64,000 nucleotides of DNA from Gautieria morchelliformis (taxonomy: Eukaryota > Basidiomycota > Agaricomycetes > Gomphales > Gomphaceae): assembly GCA_015179125.1 (NCBI GenBank), contig WHVA01000208.1, positions 117,616 through 181,615 on the forward strand. Reading direction: 5' to 3'. A program made the position numbers and the translations under genes. Shown in pieces: positions 34,448 through 46,134 of the stretch. Every line of letters begins with the position of its first letter. The first letter of the stretch is position 1. The notes beneath the pieces were generated by a model that did not search any database, had not been told where the DNA came from, and worked only from the letters and a program-made list of their open reading frames with translations.

Positions 34448-34856
34448 ATGCTGTACCATTACGACCATAGGTTCAGAGCTCGGCGGTGTGACATGAAATT
34501 TGTAACAATAACTATACGATGAAACCTCAGTGTTTGCTCGGTTTGCAAACAACTATAATATTACCTAAGGGCTGCTCAATTCTTTGTTCAGTTTGTTCAG
34601 TTCATTTTTTTTGTCTCGTCGCACGTCGAAATTTTCGAGTCCGACCGTAAGCGAGCCAAAAAAGCATGTTTTGCTTCCGCAGGAAACCGAACTGGACGAA
34701 CTGGTCCTGGGGCAGTTCGTCCAGTTCGTTTTGCTGTGGAAGCAAAACGACACCCTCAGCTGCCCGGCCACATGAATTACTTAATAATATAAACTAATAA
34801 TTATTGACATTGCTGAGTAAACAAATAATTATTGACTCTCAGCTGACTGCGCGCGC

Positions 34857-36273
34857 ATGAGCAAGAAGGATTACCAGGACGTCCTCCTGGCCACAGGAGC
34901 TCAACTGCAGATTCTCGGTATGCAGGAGAGCTTAGAGGATGAAGGAGATCTATATAATCATGAAATGGATGACAATCATGAGGGAGCTGTGCTTGAGAGC
35001 ATCGGCGCAGGACTAATTGGCATCGCTCACACCCTTTCAGGCAATGGTTCACGAGGGGGAGAGGGGGCTTATGATGTTATACCCAAATCAAAGGGTTTTT
35101 TTATCAATTCCTTGCATTGGCCAGACAGATGGTTCGGGTCCATGTACCGGTGAGATTTCATTTGTATGCTAAACTCGTTAATATGCTTAAATATGCAATG
35201 GGGAATGACATAGGCTCAGTCATGGAACTTTCACATCCCTCTGTCATATGCTCCAGCCCCTACCTATTTTTCAATCAACTGGGAGGCGACCACAGCGACC
35301 GGCTGCATTTCAACTTGCTTGCTTCCTCACTAGGTACAGTACCAGAGGTTCGGACTCTCTCAGGGTGGCACAGCAGCTTGCCATTGGCCATGGTACTGTT
35401 TTTCTATCCTGCTGTCGTATCACCCATGCACTTCGGTATTTAGGCCAGAAACATTTAGTCTGGCCAGATGAGGAGCGCAAAAAGGTGGTTCAGGATTGCT
35501 TTGAGGAACAGTCAGGCTTCAGGGCTGTTGGAGCATGTGATGGCTCACTTATTACGATTACTGAAGACCCACATGAGAGCCAGGGTGTGTACCGGTGTCG
35601 TAAAAAATTCCCAGCGGTACGTGATTACTTTGGAAGAGATACAGACAGCTAATGTCAATTTCAGATAAATGTACAGGCTACTATTGATCATGAGAAAAGG
35701 TTTATATCCTATGATATGGGTTGGCCAGGGTCTGTGCCGGATGTATCTGTTTTCAAGGCATCATATATTTGGAATACCCGTGCAGCGCACTTCAAGCCAG
35801 GCGAGTATCTACTAGCTGACAAAGGTATGAACAAATTGGTCACAGACTACCAAAGTGTCTTCATATCAGTACATTCAGGTTACCCGTCATCACCTTACCT
35901 CGTTCGACCATTTAATGAACCAGAGATTCAGAGATGTACTTCGATAGAGAAGCAACGGCGGCATGACTTCAACAAACGGGTCTCTCATGTTCGCATATGG
36001 ATAGAACATGCATTTGGAATGCTCAAGGGCCGATTTCCTGCGCTCAAAGACATGGGGGGCGCTACAAATATTCAGGAGATATATCAAGCCGTTGAGGCAC
36101 TGATGGTCATGCATAATTTATGCATTGACATGAATGACCATCCGGAGGATACAATGGACTATGCTCCTACCGATGATACAGAGTCTCAAAATGATGGGGA
36201 GGAATCAGATGTTGACATAGGCATTCTGGTGTTTGGTCAGGCCATTCTACAACGAGTCCAGGTACCTGGGTGA
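34857..36273 (+). pseudogene. PIF/Harbinger (HARBI1-like, DDE_Tnp_4) transposase
   Basis: The ATG at 34857 starts the N-terminal segment (SKKDYQDVLLATGAQ ... WFGSMYR). After a stop or donor at 35151 the frame changes. The main catalytic part runs 35260-35616 (RPQRPAAFQLACFLTRY, SDSLRVAQQLAIGHGTV, then AVGACDGSLITI with the first Asp). A 48-nt intron (35617-35664, GTACGT to TTTCAG) joins it to 35665-36273 with INVQATIDHEKRFIS, GWPGSVPDVSVF, LLADKGM (second Asp) and VRIWIEHAFGMLKGRFPAL (Glu). An acidic tail (DDTESQNDGEESDVD) closes the protein. The whole DDE triad is present; the break near 35.15-35.26 kb is either a frameshift or an unmodelled intron. Confidence 0.85.
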
Positions 36274-36378
36274 GAGTCTGATGCATGGCTGCATGCCCAT
36301 GGTTTACAAAAGCGACAGCAGGTTCTAGGTCGTCTCTGCCCTCGAGACGAATACAGCTAACATGATTCAATTAGCTAC

Positions 36379-37984
36379 TTAACCCATGAGTGCTTGTAAT
36401 ATACTGTTTTCAGCAGCTGCCTTGATTTCCTCATCTTCATGGTGCAGTAGAGTTTGAGCCAACATCACCTTGAATTTTTTCTCCTCCAACACCTTGCGCT
36501 CGTGAGCCTCCTCTGCCTCCCGAACCTCTCGCTGCTGCGCAATCTCCAAATGTGCCTCACGATTTCTAGCCTCACGTTCCTGAAGGTCCCGTTGAATATC
36601 CTGTGAGGTGGATTCTCGGTCCTCCCTTTTTACAAGCAGATCCAGACGCAGTTGGTCTGCACTAGTGCGGGACTTTAAGTAAGATGCGCTATTTGTAAAA
36701 TAATCAGTAGCATCGGCACTCAGACTGTGGCGTGCCCGTGCAGCGGGCCTTGGTGCGAGGGATTTCTTCATACACACATCATCCGAGTCAGGATCAGAGA
36801 CGTCAACATGAGAGGATGAACGAGAATGCAAGGGAGAGAGCGGGCCACCTGAGTGACGGACCTTGTCCCGACGCAAATTGGGCTTTTCACTCATCCTGTG
36901 TAAGCAGGTTATCTTTGAGAATAGCTACTCACTTGCAGGCATTATAATACTCACCTGTTGTTAAAGAGCTCATACCAACCTTTTCTCTCCCAGTCCTGGA
37001 CAATTTGCACACTTAAATTCCAACTGTGTGACCAGCCGCACAGGCTCCGTCCAGTCTCCTTTTAAGTACCTTTTTATTGCTAGGATCTGTGTCCCCATCA
37101 TCATCATCTCCATCACCTCCACCATTCCCAGTATAACCCTCAAATGCCAGTATATATTTATACGTTTTGAGGAGCCGATCCCAGCGGCCTTTGATTGCAC
37201 TGGGGGCTCGAAGTCCAAAAAAGACCTCCTCGGAGGCCTACTAAACATCAGATCACTTATAGGATGAGGGGGTTTGCAAGACGTACCTTTCTGAAGTAAT
37301 GAGTTGGCGACTTGCTAAAACATTTATAGCGGTCCGTATTATCAGGTCCTAGCAACCAATAGCTTTGATCATTCACTATCTGACCAGCGCCCCGATCCAC
37401 CATCATCCTCATCACTCGAGGCCTGCGGCTCATCCTCAACCCTATCACCATATTCTGATTCCACGCCTCTCTTCGCTCTCTTCGGTGCCCTAGCCTTCTT
37501 ATCTGCACTCACACCTTTAGGTTTCCTCTTCTTTTGCTCAGCATTTCCCCCTTGCCCCCTTAGTGTAGACTCTTGCATATCCAGGGGCACGCCATCATCA
37601 TGCTGGCGCTTTCCAGCCTTAGTAGGTGTGTCAACGACCATTTGAGGAATACGGCCCATGGGGGCATCGGGTGCGCGAGCCTGATGTCGACGTGGGGATG
37701 TGCGCAGTTGAATGGCTGGCAGATGGGGTGGCGCCATCATTCCAGCCACAGGCCGTGGTTGGATAGATGTGGAGGGAAAGGCCGAGGAGCGAAGAGAAGG
37801 GGCCGCCAGGTGATGTGGATGCGCACCCACTGCAGTTGACAAAGCAGGGGCTTGTGAGGACACCTGGTGTACTGGTTAACAAGTAGAATCCTGTATGAGA
37901 AACAGAACGGACCTGAAGTTGTGGATCAACGTTGGAGAGAGCGGCACCCTGCGCTGGTGGATGGTGGTAGCTAGCTCGGTGCAT
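36379..37984 (-). pseudogene. Harbinger partner protein with SANT/Myb (trihelix-like) domain
   Basis: Read on the minus strand from ATG 37984 (MHRASYHHPPAQ), a GT-AG intron ends at about 37862. A long low-complexity basic exon follows (KKRKPKGVSADKKARAPKRAKRG) and ends GRWSDSE. The Myb-like part continues as YWLLGPDNTDRYKCFS in a shifted frame after a TGA, then IKGRWDRLLKTYKYILAFEG and the acidic run TGNGGGDGDDDDGD, then a coiled coil (36.6-36.4 kb, EREARNREAHLEIAQQREVREAEEAHE) and a stop at 36379. WSD...LLGPD...FEG.TGNGGGDGD is typical of the DNA-binding partner of fungal Harbinger transposases. At least one frameshift (about 37.37 kb) inactivates it. Confidence 0.75.
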
Positions 37985-38184
37985 GAACACGTGTCTTATC
38001 CACACATTGATGTAGTAAATGACATACATGATATTTCTCATTACCGGCCAACAGAAGAGCATGGTAGGACCCAATGAGCTTCTGCTTCGCATGCAGTGGT
38101 AATTATGCACGTTTACATAAGTCAAACTTGTCAATCTAGGCTCCGCCAAAGCTCCGCACAACAGTTCGAACCGAACCGAACTGA

Positions 38185-38774
38185 GTGCCTCAATTCTTAC
38201 AGTTCATGTTGGGTGCATTGATGCTCCTGCACCAAAATCAAGCATAATATATCCAATTTGTTGTGTGCTTTCTCAATTTCTTCTCATGTTGTTCTTGTAT
38301 CATGCATCCATTTCTCTGGTTATTTTCGAAATTTTCCACTCACTCCCTATCTCTCCATTTCATCTTGTTATTCCTACTTTCACAAGCGGCTGCACCCAGC
38401 GGAGTCTGAAATGACTTCGACGCGCGAGCTCTTGGGCGCTAAAGGGCCGGGTAGTAGTACATGCGCAGTGAAACAGTTTCCCCCTCTCTCAGTGACAACT
38501 AAATTCACTGAGAGAGGCAAGTAAATTAGTCTAGCATTCTTTCGATTTATTAACCTAGAAATCCTCTGTAGTGAATTGTTTTCTAGGTAGTGTATAATAT
38601 ATTTACAGTGACAACTAAATTCACTGAGAGAGTGAATTGTTTTCTAGTCTATTCTTTTGAGCAAGAAGTCCATTCCTACTGCCTATAATTCCTGTCCTCT
38701 ACAGTTCAGTTCGTTGCAAAAAAAACCCGAACGACATTTTGCACAAACGAACTGAAGTAAGAATTGAGCAGCAC
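38185..38774. repeat. MITE-like sequence sharing the Harbinger end
   Basis: GTGCCTCAATTCTTACAGTTC at 38185 and the inverted AGAATTGAGCAGCAC at 38760-38774 form imperfect inverted ends of the same type as the full element. Inside are two copies of CAGTGACAACTAAATTCACT (about 38490 and 38606) and a repeated GTGAATTGTTTTCTAG. It may be a deletion derivative nested at the end of the full element, or internal duplication of its end. Confidence 0.45.
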
Positions 38775-38998
38775 TATTAGCAGTTCAACCGCCTCTTTGG
38801 TCACCAGGCAAAACAGATCACAGAGATCTGACTTCGTACTATCCAGTCCTGGCATGTATAGCAGAGTTAGCTCACATGAGTGTGAGAAAGGGGCACCCAG
38901 CCCTCAGATACAAAGGGATTAATTGACCACTCCCTGATGGATCAATTGCCTTTATTGTCAAGCTTGGAACACCAATCAATGAAGGCAACTTGGATGGG

Positions 38999-39693
38999 TG
39001 TTACGACCGTTCATTTCCGACTTCCGACCCTCAGTTCCGCCACACATTCCGCCCCTCCGATACTTCCGCAACACATTCCGCTCCCCCTGATATTTCCGAC
39101 ATTCCGCCCCTTGTACATTTCCCTTGTTCTTTCAACTCTATTATTCGGACCCACCGGACCCGCTTCATCGTCCATCAAGACCATATATCCGGTCACCCTT
39201 GTAGTTCGTTGTCAGATATGTTTTCCCGACCCCTTGTTCTTTGCCATTGTTCTACCTTACCCTGAACCCCCCTTGTAGTCCCATTGTTCCCAATTAGTTA
39301 GTTCCCACACATTGTACTCGACTTCCGCTTCCTCCGGAATTTGCTTAGTACAAATACCATTACTTGTTGTTCTGCGCTTTGTATAAAAACCCCCTCATGT
39401 ATGTCTGTTATTCTGCAATCAGATAATCACCTTCGATACTTGATTTCCTTCGCTCCATCTCCTGTTCTTAGCACAGCGAGTCTAGCAAGATCTCAGTCTC
39501 TCTCTCAGCCTTCCATCTTCCGCCTTCCGCCTCAGTTCCAACTCAAGTTCCGACCGAACCTTTGGTCCAGTACTTTCCGACTTCCGACTCAGTTCTGAAA
39601 TACCTAGGACGATAGTTCATTGGGGGCGCAACCTATAAGTTGAAGCCGCTGTCCTTTCCAGTTCCAACTTAGTGGAAATCTTGATACGTAACA
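38999..39693. repeat. Solo LTR (695 bp) with target duplication ATGGG
   Basis: Ends TGTTACG...CGTAACA, a perfect 7-bp inverted end. It is flanked by ATGGG on both sides (38994-38998 and 39694-39698). Rich in TTCCG pentamers in its first half, and contains a TATA-like TATAAAAACC at 39381. No internal retrotransposon sequence remains, so it arose by LTR-LTR recombination. Confidence 0.9.
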
Positions 39694-40320
39694 ATGGGAG
39701 CGATAGGTGGCCTGCAGCACCAACCGCAACTGAGCAGAGTAAAATGAGGACACGCATCACAAGAGAAGGAAATGTCCTGCCTATCATCACATCTGTCTGC
39801 CTTAGGACTCATGCTTGGGATCTACTCAACAACAACCAATGAAGGGACAGAGGAGCACATCAAATCTGACTGCACTTTGGGTCTTCCCCCATTTCTGATT
39901 TTGGTATTGTTTCTCACCGGAGGATCAGCTGGAATATCTATATAAAATCATTGTCAAAATTAAGGGTCCCAAGATCACTATTGGATCTATTTCACAATGC
40001 ACAAGGGCAAGGAACTGCTACTGGAATGTAACATGTAAACTGTTCACTTTTGACATGTGTCTGGTGTGCATGGATTCCATTATTTTGATGAGTCCTTTCA
40101 TGGTGGATTTCCTGATGGCATTCCTGCATGGTTCCAAGACAGTGCAGTGACTCCCAAAGTGGCACATCAACTATGGAATGGAGCCACTTTTCTGTTCTTC
40201 GAGATGAAAGCCTTCTCAAAGCATTGAAACCTGTGGATTATGACAATAGGTGCAATCTTATCATACCTGATGATTCAGTCAAGACCATTACCACTTTCAT
40301 GTATAGAGTTGCTGCGAGGA

Positions 40321-40857
40321 TGTAAGGACCCGGCCTTTGGCCGGTTACTTACCGGTAAAACCTTCTTCCGAGCCCGAGCCGTGTGATATTCATGCCCGAG
40401 TACATATGATCCTTATCTGCGCCCAAGCCCGAGCCCGAGCTTGAGTTCATATCCGACCTTGATCCCATGCCCGTATCCCCTTAGTTACTGATTCCGCTCC
40501 ATCATGCATCATTCGTATATTACCTCGCCCTGACCTCCACCAATATGTTCGCCCCTGACTCGTACCCTCACTCGTATATAACCCCCCTTGTATGCATTCC
40601 TACTCCTCAGTCTGAAAATCAACTATCGTATCCCTTCGATCCCTAGATAGTTTCTAAGCCTCGCCTCTTAAGCCAAACCTCGCCTCTTATTCGTTTGCCT
40701 CCGAAGTTGGGACTCGTGCGTAGGGTCGGTGCAGCACATGAGCTGAAGCCAAGTCCCTCTCCGACTTCCCCATCCAAACCTCGCCCCGTAACCTCGGACC
40801 TTGCCTCGGGTTTCGTTCCCGACCTCAGTCAACCTTACGACGGATCGTACCGTAACA
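40321..40857. repeat. Solo LTR (537 bp) with target duplication GAGGA
   Basis: Starts TGTAAGGACC and ends CCGTAACA. Flanked by GAGGA at 40316-40320 and 40858-40862. A CCGGCCTTTGGCCGG palindrome lies near the start and repeated GCCCGAGCC motifs at 40370-40440. A relic of its 3' part is at 41714-41853. Confidence 0.9.
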
Positions 40858-41221
40858 GAGGACCATCACAGATGTAGAGAGGGAGGTCTGCATATTTGTA
40901 TCTGTGTACGCACACTACATACCAGGGAACACCCTACGCATACTGGGGTGCACTAGGAGAACTGCAGTGCAGGTTGCAGCACAGAAACACTCTATCAAAG
41001 CTCCTCAAGGCCCTTACGTCGGTATCCCTGCACCTTGGGCACCCCAGCTGATAATGAGGCATATGACCCAGACCTTTATGAAGTAGATGATAGGTATATA
41101 TGAACATCCCATATGGTGACAATGCTTATAATCATCACACCTTGTGAGGATATACACACAGGGAGCACATGACATAAAGGGGACATGGGAAACATGAGAA
41201 GAGGATATATTGTACATGGTA

Positions 41222-41301
41222 CATTTTATTTACCCCAATGCATTTGACCTTAGTGATGCATTTGACCTAAACCCCCGTGCGAAGCGCAGGTACCCACCTA
41301 G
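41222..41301 (+). mobile_element. Helitron 3' terminus
   Basis: A hairpin CCCCGTGCGAAGCGCAGG at 41271-41288 is followed by CTAG at 41298-41301 and then T. Upstream ACCCCAATGCATTTGACC and TGATGCATTTGACC match the subterminal repeats of the fragment at 1.53-1.63 kb, so both belong to one Helitron family. The 5' extent is unknown; the split gene upstream could be captured cargo. Confidence 0.75.
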
Positions 41302-42325
41302 TTTTGATATAGAGAAGTGTAAATTTTGTATCTAATTACCATACTTTTAATTGACTTGATAATATGTTACTGGGAAAGGGACTCTGCCTATGTTTGACCA
41401 ATTCGTTGTGTCACGTGGCATGTGACCTCCCATGTTGCGGTTGGAAAATACAAAATGTGTCCCAAACAGTTCCAAAACACAAAATAAAGTATTTGGAAAA
41501 AATTTCTTAGTCTGCACTTGTGTATAACTCAGCTACCCTGCATTATTTAGCTAAACCCTTTCCTACAAATTCAAACTAGACATATTGAGAGAAACTCTTA
41601 GGACTCAAATAAGTCAGAACTTAATGTATGTGGGTAGAATTGAGGATGTTGGAAGGCGGCTGCTACTGCCTGCTCGCTTACATAAAGGTCGCTGGTTCCT
41701 GGTGTCCACTATCTTAGGGCTGGTGCAGCACATAAGCTGAAGCCAAGTCCCACTCTGACCTCCCCATCCGAACCTCACTCTGTAACCTCGGACCTTACCT
41801 CAGGTTTCACTCCCAAGCTCCGTCAGCCTTACGAAGGCTCATATCATAACATTATCCCTGTCCCCACCGCTCAGCATCAGCATATCCAGTCGGGCCACTC
41901 CCACCCCTGACAGTCTTTCTGTCCCCTCCCCACTCCCCTGGGCCAGGTCACGGTCATATCTGCAGCAGTATCGGGCCAATACATAAATAAACGCGCGTCG
42001 CAGGCAGATCGAAGGGGTAGTTGCACAGCAGCCGGCCCCCAGGACCGTGACGACGGACCTAATGCCAGTGAGATGGGCACGGGTGCGAGGTCACGAAGGG
42101 GTAGAGGGAAATGAAAGAGCAGATGAAGAAGAGAAACGAAGATGGGTGTGAACGCCTAAGGGGAGTCAAAGTGAAGAGTGGCTCATACCCGTACTAGTAG
42201 AGTGCAGGGGAAACATGAAACATGCCGAGAAGCAACTTGCATAAGCGGAAATCCGAAGATATTGGAAAGAGAAACAGATAAGGGGTGAGTCGGAAGCGAG
42301 GGCAGCACTTGCTAGGTCCCCATGG
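41302..42325. other. Intergenic with an LTR relic, no gene recognised
   Basis: Positions 41714-41853 match the last about 130 bp of the solo LTR at 40321-40857 (AGCTGAAGCCAAGTCCC ... CTCATATCATAACAT), with C to T and similar changes. The rest shows no coding signal. Confidence 0.6.
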
Positions 42326-42571
42326 GCGGGCGGGCGCCGTGCATAAGATAGATCCCTCCATACCATGATCCCGATGGATGAGGCGGGCGGGCGCCGTGCA
42401 TAAGATAGATCCCTCCATACCATTACCATGATCCCGATGGATGAGGCGGGCGGGCGCCATGCATAAAATAGATCCCTCCATACCATTACCATGATCCCGA
42501 TGGATGAGGCGGGCGGGCGCCATGCATAATATAGATCCCTCCATACCATTGCCATGATCCCGATGGATGCT
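42326..42571. repeat. Minisatellite, four units of 57, 63, 63 and 63 bp
   Basis: Unit starts are 42326, 42383, 42446 and 42509. Each begins GCGGGCGGGCGCC and ends CCCGATGGATGAG or a variant. The first unit lacks 6 bp (TTACCA). All lengths are multiples of three, so two minus-strand frames remain open through it; these repetitive frames are unlikely to be genes. Confidence 0.9.
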
Positions 42572-42725
42572 GCGTTTCGCCAAGCTCAGGAACTAGGATA
42601 ACCTCCGCCGACGCGGCAACGTGAGCCTGCTCCAGCTTGCTCGTCCAGCTCCGACTCCGAATTATGTAATGGGTCACATTCCACTCTGGTTCTGGTTCCT
42701 GGGTCCTGGACAAACCACGTGCATT

Positions 42726-43076
42726 TGTTCGGGATAGGAAAGGTGGAGTTAAGCCTCTGCCTGGCGGTGGCTGTGGAGGTTATGCGCAGTAGTCTAGATA
42801 TAGAAGCTCAGTGAATAAGGTAGTTCACTGAGTATGTATTAGTACTCTACCTAGATATAGAAGCTATCAACAGAGTGAGTGGCTTTATATCTAGACGTCG
42901 ATAGAAAAGGATACGCACCTCAGTGAATAAGGTAGTTCACTGAGGTGCCGCTAACTATGGTTCTGCACTATATACGGCCTCGGGCATATGCCCGAGGCTA
43001 CTGACATGAGACAACACCCTGACCGATCTCCCCTCCACCCTGACTGCGTTCTAGCTTATCCCCGATAACCCCAACA
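42726..43076 (-). repeat. 3' LTR of the Copia element (351 bp)
   Basis: On the minus strand it begins TGTTGGGG directly after the polypurine tract (C-run 43077-43084 on the plus strand) and ends CCCGAACA, giving the TGTT..AACA type of end. Inside are three perfect inverted repeats: 42807-42832 (9-bp arms), 42915-42948 (13-bp arms sharing the same core) and the 22-bp palindrome GCCTCGGGCATATGCCCGAGGC at 42977-42998 next to a TATATA box. The hairpins fall near the likely transcript start. Confidence 0.75.
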
Positions 43077-43084
43077 CCCCCCCC

Positions 43085-46000
43085 TTAAGCAGAACGCATC
43101 CCTACCAGCGAGTTCAGGTACTCCACCTTGTGCCGGGCTAGGGGTTTGGTGAACATATCGGCCGCCATGTCAGCGGTAGGGACGTAGTCGACCTGTATGA
43201 GCTTCCTGCAAACGGCGTCCCGTATGAAGTGGTAGCAAATGTCGATATGTTTGGTACGAGGGTGGTAGGCATCATTCTTCGTGATAGAAATAGCAGAGAT
43301 ATTGTCTAAGTGAATGGTGACGGGCTCCTTGAGTGGTCGCGCGATTTCCGCGATAAAGGTCCTAATCCAGAGAGCCTCCTTCGCAGCATGCGTCGCCACG
43401 ATGTACTCAGCCTCCGTCACCATGATGTACTCAGCCTCTGTCGTCGAAAGTGCGACGATAGGCTGCTTCTTCGAGCTCCAGGAGACCGATCCTCCGTCGA
43501 TCGTGAATACGTAACCAGAAATAGAGTGTCTGTGTTCCTGTGAGGCCCAATCTGCATCTGAAAATGCCTCTAGGCCCTGTCCCGTCCCTCCGATGGTGAG
43601 GCACGTGTCTTTCATTCCCTTCAGGTAATGAAAGACCCTTTTTACCGCCTCCCAATGTGCCCTCCCCGGATTCTGCATGAACTGCGCGAGGAATGAGACG
43701 GCGAAGGATATGTCGGGGCGCGTGCCCAGCGCCGCATACATTAGGGAACCGATGGCCTCCCTGTAGGGGACGTTACGCATATCGTCGTGTTGCCGGGGTG
43801 TGGACGGGGATTGCGATAGGGACAGCTTATGATGGGTGTCGAGTGGCGTGGTCAAGGGGTTGGCATCCTGTAGGCTGAATCGCTCGAGAATTCTCTCGAT
43901 GTAAGCGCGCTGTGAGAGGGAGAGAGTTCGCAGCTCACGGTCCCGTTTGACTTCGATCCCCAATAACCAATGTAGATCCCCCATGTCCTTAATCTTGAGG
44001 ACGGTGCACAGCTCGTCCTTGAACCTGCGGATTGCAGCCCTCGAGTTGCCTGCCATGGTGAGGTCGTCGACATCAACGGCAACAATGAGCGCATCCCAGT
44101 CAGCGTATCGGTGGAACACAGCGTGTTCCGCCTCGCATCGCGTGAAACTGAACCTGTACATAATTCCGCACAACATGTCGTACCATTCCCTCCCCGACTG
44201 CTTTAATCCGTAGATCGCGCAGTTAAGACAGCAGACGTGGTTTTCCCTGCCAGCGACCTCATAGCCCTTGGGCTGACGCATGTAAACCGTTTCCGTGATC
44301 GGCACGTTGAGGTACGCGCCGTCAATATCGGTTTACTCCAGCTCCCAGTCGTTCCTGACTGCTATGGTGGCTATAATACGGATGGCGGAGAGTTTGGCGG
44401 TGGGGGAAAATGTCTCGTTGTAGTCAATCCCTTCGGTCTGTGAGAACCCTTGCGCGACGAGTCTGGTCTTGTGTGCTACGACCTGACCGCTCGCGTCGCG
44501 CTTGTAGTGGAAGACAAGCTTGCTCCCCACGATGCTCGCGCCATCCGGTGGTTCCACCAGGTCCCAAGTACCTAGATCCGCATGCTGGCGCAGCTCGCGC
44601 TTGATCGAGGTATCCCATAGCGGCCAGTCGTCGCGGGAACATGCATCAGTCATGCTGACCGGGTCATCCCCTGCGTCGCGTGCCGCTGCTGCCATCGAGT
44701 ACTCAAAGGGGCGGCACGTCTCCCCCTCGGGCTCGGCGGCAATGCCACTGTCCAGCTCTGCCAGAGCAGCCAAGGCCGTGCCGTCTGTGGGTAAGGGCAA
44801 TCCACACGGGTAGGTGGGTGCGTTCGCGCGGCCCATACTGCTGCCTGCGCTGTCCGCGATCCCTCGCACATACGCCGATGGCTTTTGCGTGCGCTGGCCC
44901 CTGCCCTGCGGTGGGTCTGGCGGTGCATCCGTCCTCTCGAACCCTTCGAGCGGGTCGATCCGGGCGGTCTGTTCTGGGAGTCCTGGCGGTAGCGGTGGTG
45001 GTCTTTGGGCCTGATGGATGCTGCTGCTGGCGCCCTGGCTGCCCTGAGGGTCAGACTCCCCCTCAGCCAATGCGTCAGCAGGAGTCACAAGGATAGGGGT
45101 GTCGAACGTGATGTTACATTCGACCGTGACGCGGTGTTTTCCGGGCCAGTACACCCTGTGCCCTTTACTCTCGTCGCTGTACCCCATCCACCTGCCCTCG
45201 TCCGACTTTGCATCCAGCTTGCTGGAATGTTCCCTCAGCACAAATACTGTTGTGCCCCACTCAGGTAGGTCCGTGAGATTGGGTTTTGTGCCGTGTACCA
45301 GCTCGTATGGCATTTTGCCGTCGAGCGCGTGCGTCGAGGTACGATTTTTTAACCAGACCGTGTGCTGCACTGACTCGGTCCACAGGAACTTGGGTAAGTC
45401 CACTGTCAGGATCATAGCTCGCGCGTGCTCTAACAGTGTTCTATTCAGACGCTCCGACACCCCTTCTCCTCTGGCGTATCATGTACGGTGAGACTCCATA
45501 CAGTTCCCTTCGACTTAGGGTGCGTAGTGAATTCCTGCGAAAGATATTCACTGCCGCGATCCGTTTGCAGACGTTTTACCTTCGCGCCATGCTGGGTCTC
45601 GACCCACGCCTCATATTGTTTGTATCAGCCGAACGCCTCGGCTTTCCATGCCATGGGGATGAGGTAGGTCCATCTATTGTGGTCATCAGTGAAACTGACA
45701 AAATATTCCTTGCCATCGTAGCTCTGGGGGTTCACCGGTCCCCAGATGTCCGAGTGGACTTTTTCGCCGAATGTGGAGGCTCGCGGTCCATCTCGCGCCT
45801 GCGGGACCGGCTTGCGCGTAGGCTTAGCTTGCGCGCATGCCTTACAAAAACTCGGCTGACTTGACACATCCAAGTCTAGCCCTGTTATGGTACCGTCCCG
45901 GACGAGTTTCCAGGCGATCAGCGGGGATATATGGCCCATGCGCCGGTGCAGCTCGTCGATGGTGAGCGTTTTCCTTGTTGTATTTGCCGGCGCAGCCACT

Positions 46001-46134
46001 GACTTATGCTCTACCTTGTAGAGTCCGTTCTAGAGTGGGATCTGCCTCATCATCGCTCCTCTCGAGTCTCGGATCAGGCACTGTCGGTCCTTCAGGAGGA
46101 CCGAGTAACCGGCAGTGTCGCAGCATGTGAATGC
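43085..46134 (-). pseudogene. Ty1/copia polyprotein, decayed and cut by gypsy A
   Basis: Minus-strand order: end of protease (GYSVLLKDRQCLIRDSRG, 46.1 kb), GAG-pre-integrase with zinc residues (LHRRMGHIS ... CKACAQAK), integrase (VHSDIWGPVNP, FTDDHNRWTYLIP), integrase C-terminus (HARAMILTVDLPKFLW, YELVHGTKP), RT (DDWPLWDTSIKREL ... NETFSP; active site VDVDDLTMAG) and RNase H (DISFAVSFLAQFMQNPG, DADWASQEH, ALSTTEAEYI). Stops at 46032-46030 (TAG), 45627-45625 (TGA) and 44335-44333 (TAA), and a 1-nt shift near 45460, disable it. RNase H shows a short in-frame duplication of TEAEYI. The final TAA sits next to the polypurine tract. Gag and the rest of protease are missing beyond the gypsy A boundary at 46135. 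Confidence 0.9.

Larger units (their letters stand above)
34569..38774. mobile_element. PIF/Harbinger element with transposase and SANT/Myb-type partner gene
   Basis: Inverted ends: GGGCTGCTCAATTCTT at 34569 and the complement of GTGCTGCTCAATTCTT at 38774, then TTCAGTT on both sides. The flank is TAA on the left and TAT on the right, close to the 3-bp TWA target of this superfamily. Inside are a DDE transposase (plus) and a DNA-binding partner (minus), convergent, which is the usual two-gene plan. Total length is about 4.2 kb. Both genes carry lesions. A smaller related element forms the right part (38185-38774). Confidence 0.8.
38790..41086 (+). pseudogene. Unknown gene split by two solo LTRs
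   Basis: Three separated stretches read as one gene when the LTR insertions are ignored. Stretch 1 (about 38805-38998) contains ACIAELAHMSVRKGHPALRY, a TGA, then DGSIAFIVKLGTPINEG. Stretch 2 (39694-40320) contains coding-like segments in more than one frame, such as MRTRITREGNVLPII and LKALKPVDYDNRCNLIIPDD. Stretch 3 (40858-41086) continues from the second LTR in frame with TITDVEREVCIFVSVYAHY and runs to a stop at 41086. Each insertion has an exact 5-bp duplication, so the junction codons are certain even though the protein is not recognised. A Helitron terminus lies 215 bp downstream. Confidence 0.5.

Noticed and set aside
42166..42583. Two overlapping minus-strand ORFs of 129 codons (repeated MVWRDL...AWRPPASSIGI type)
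   Set aside because: They are translations of the 57/63-bp minisatellite in two frames and have no upstream signal or homologous copy.
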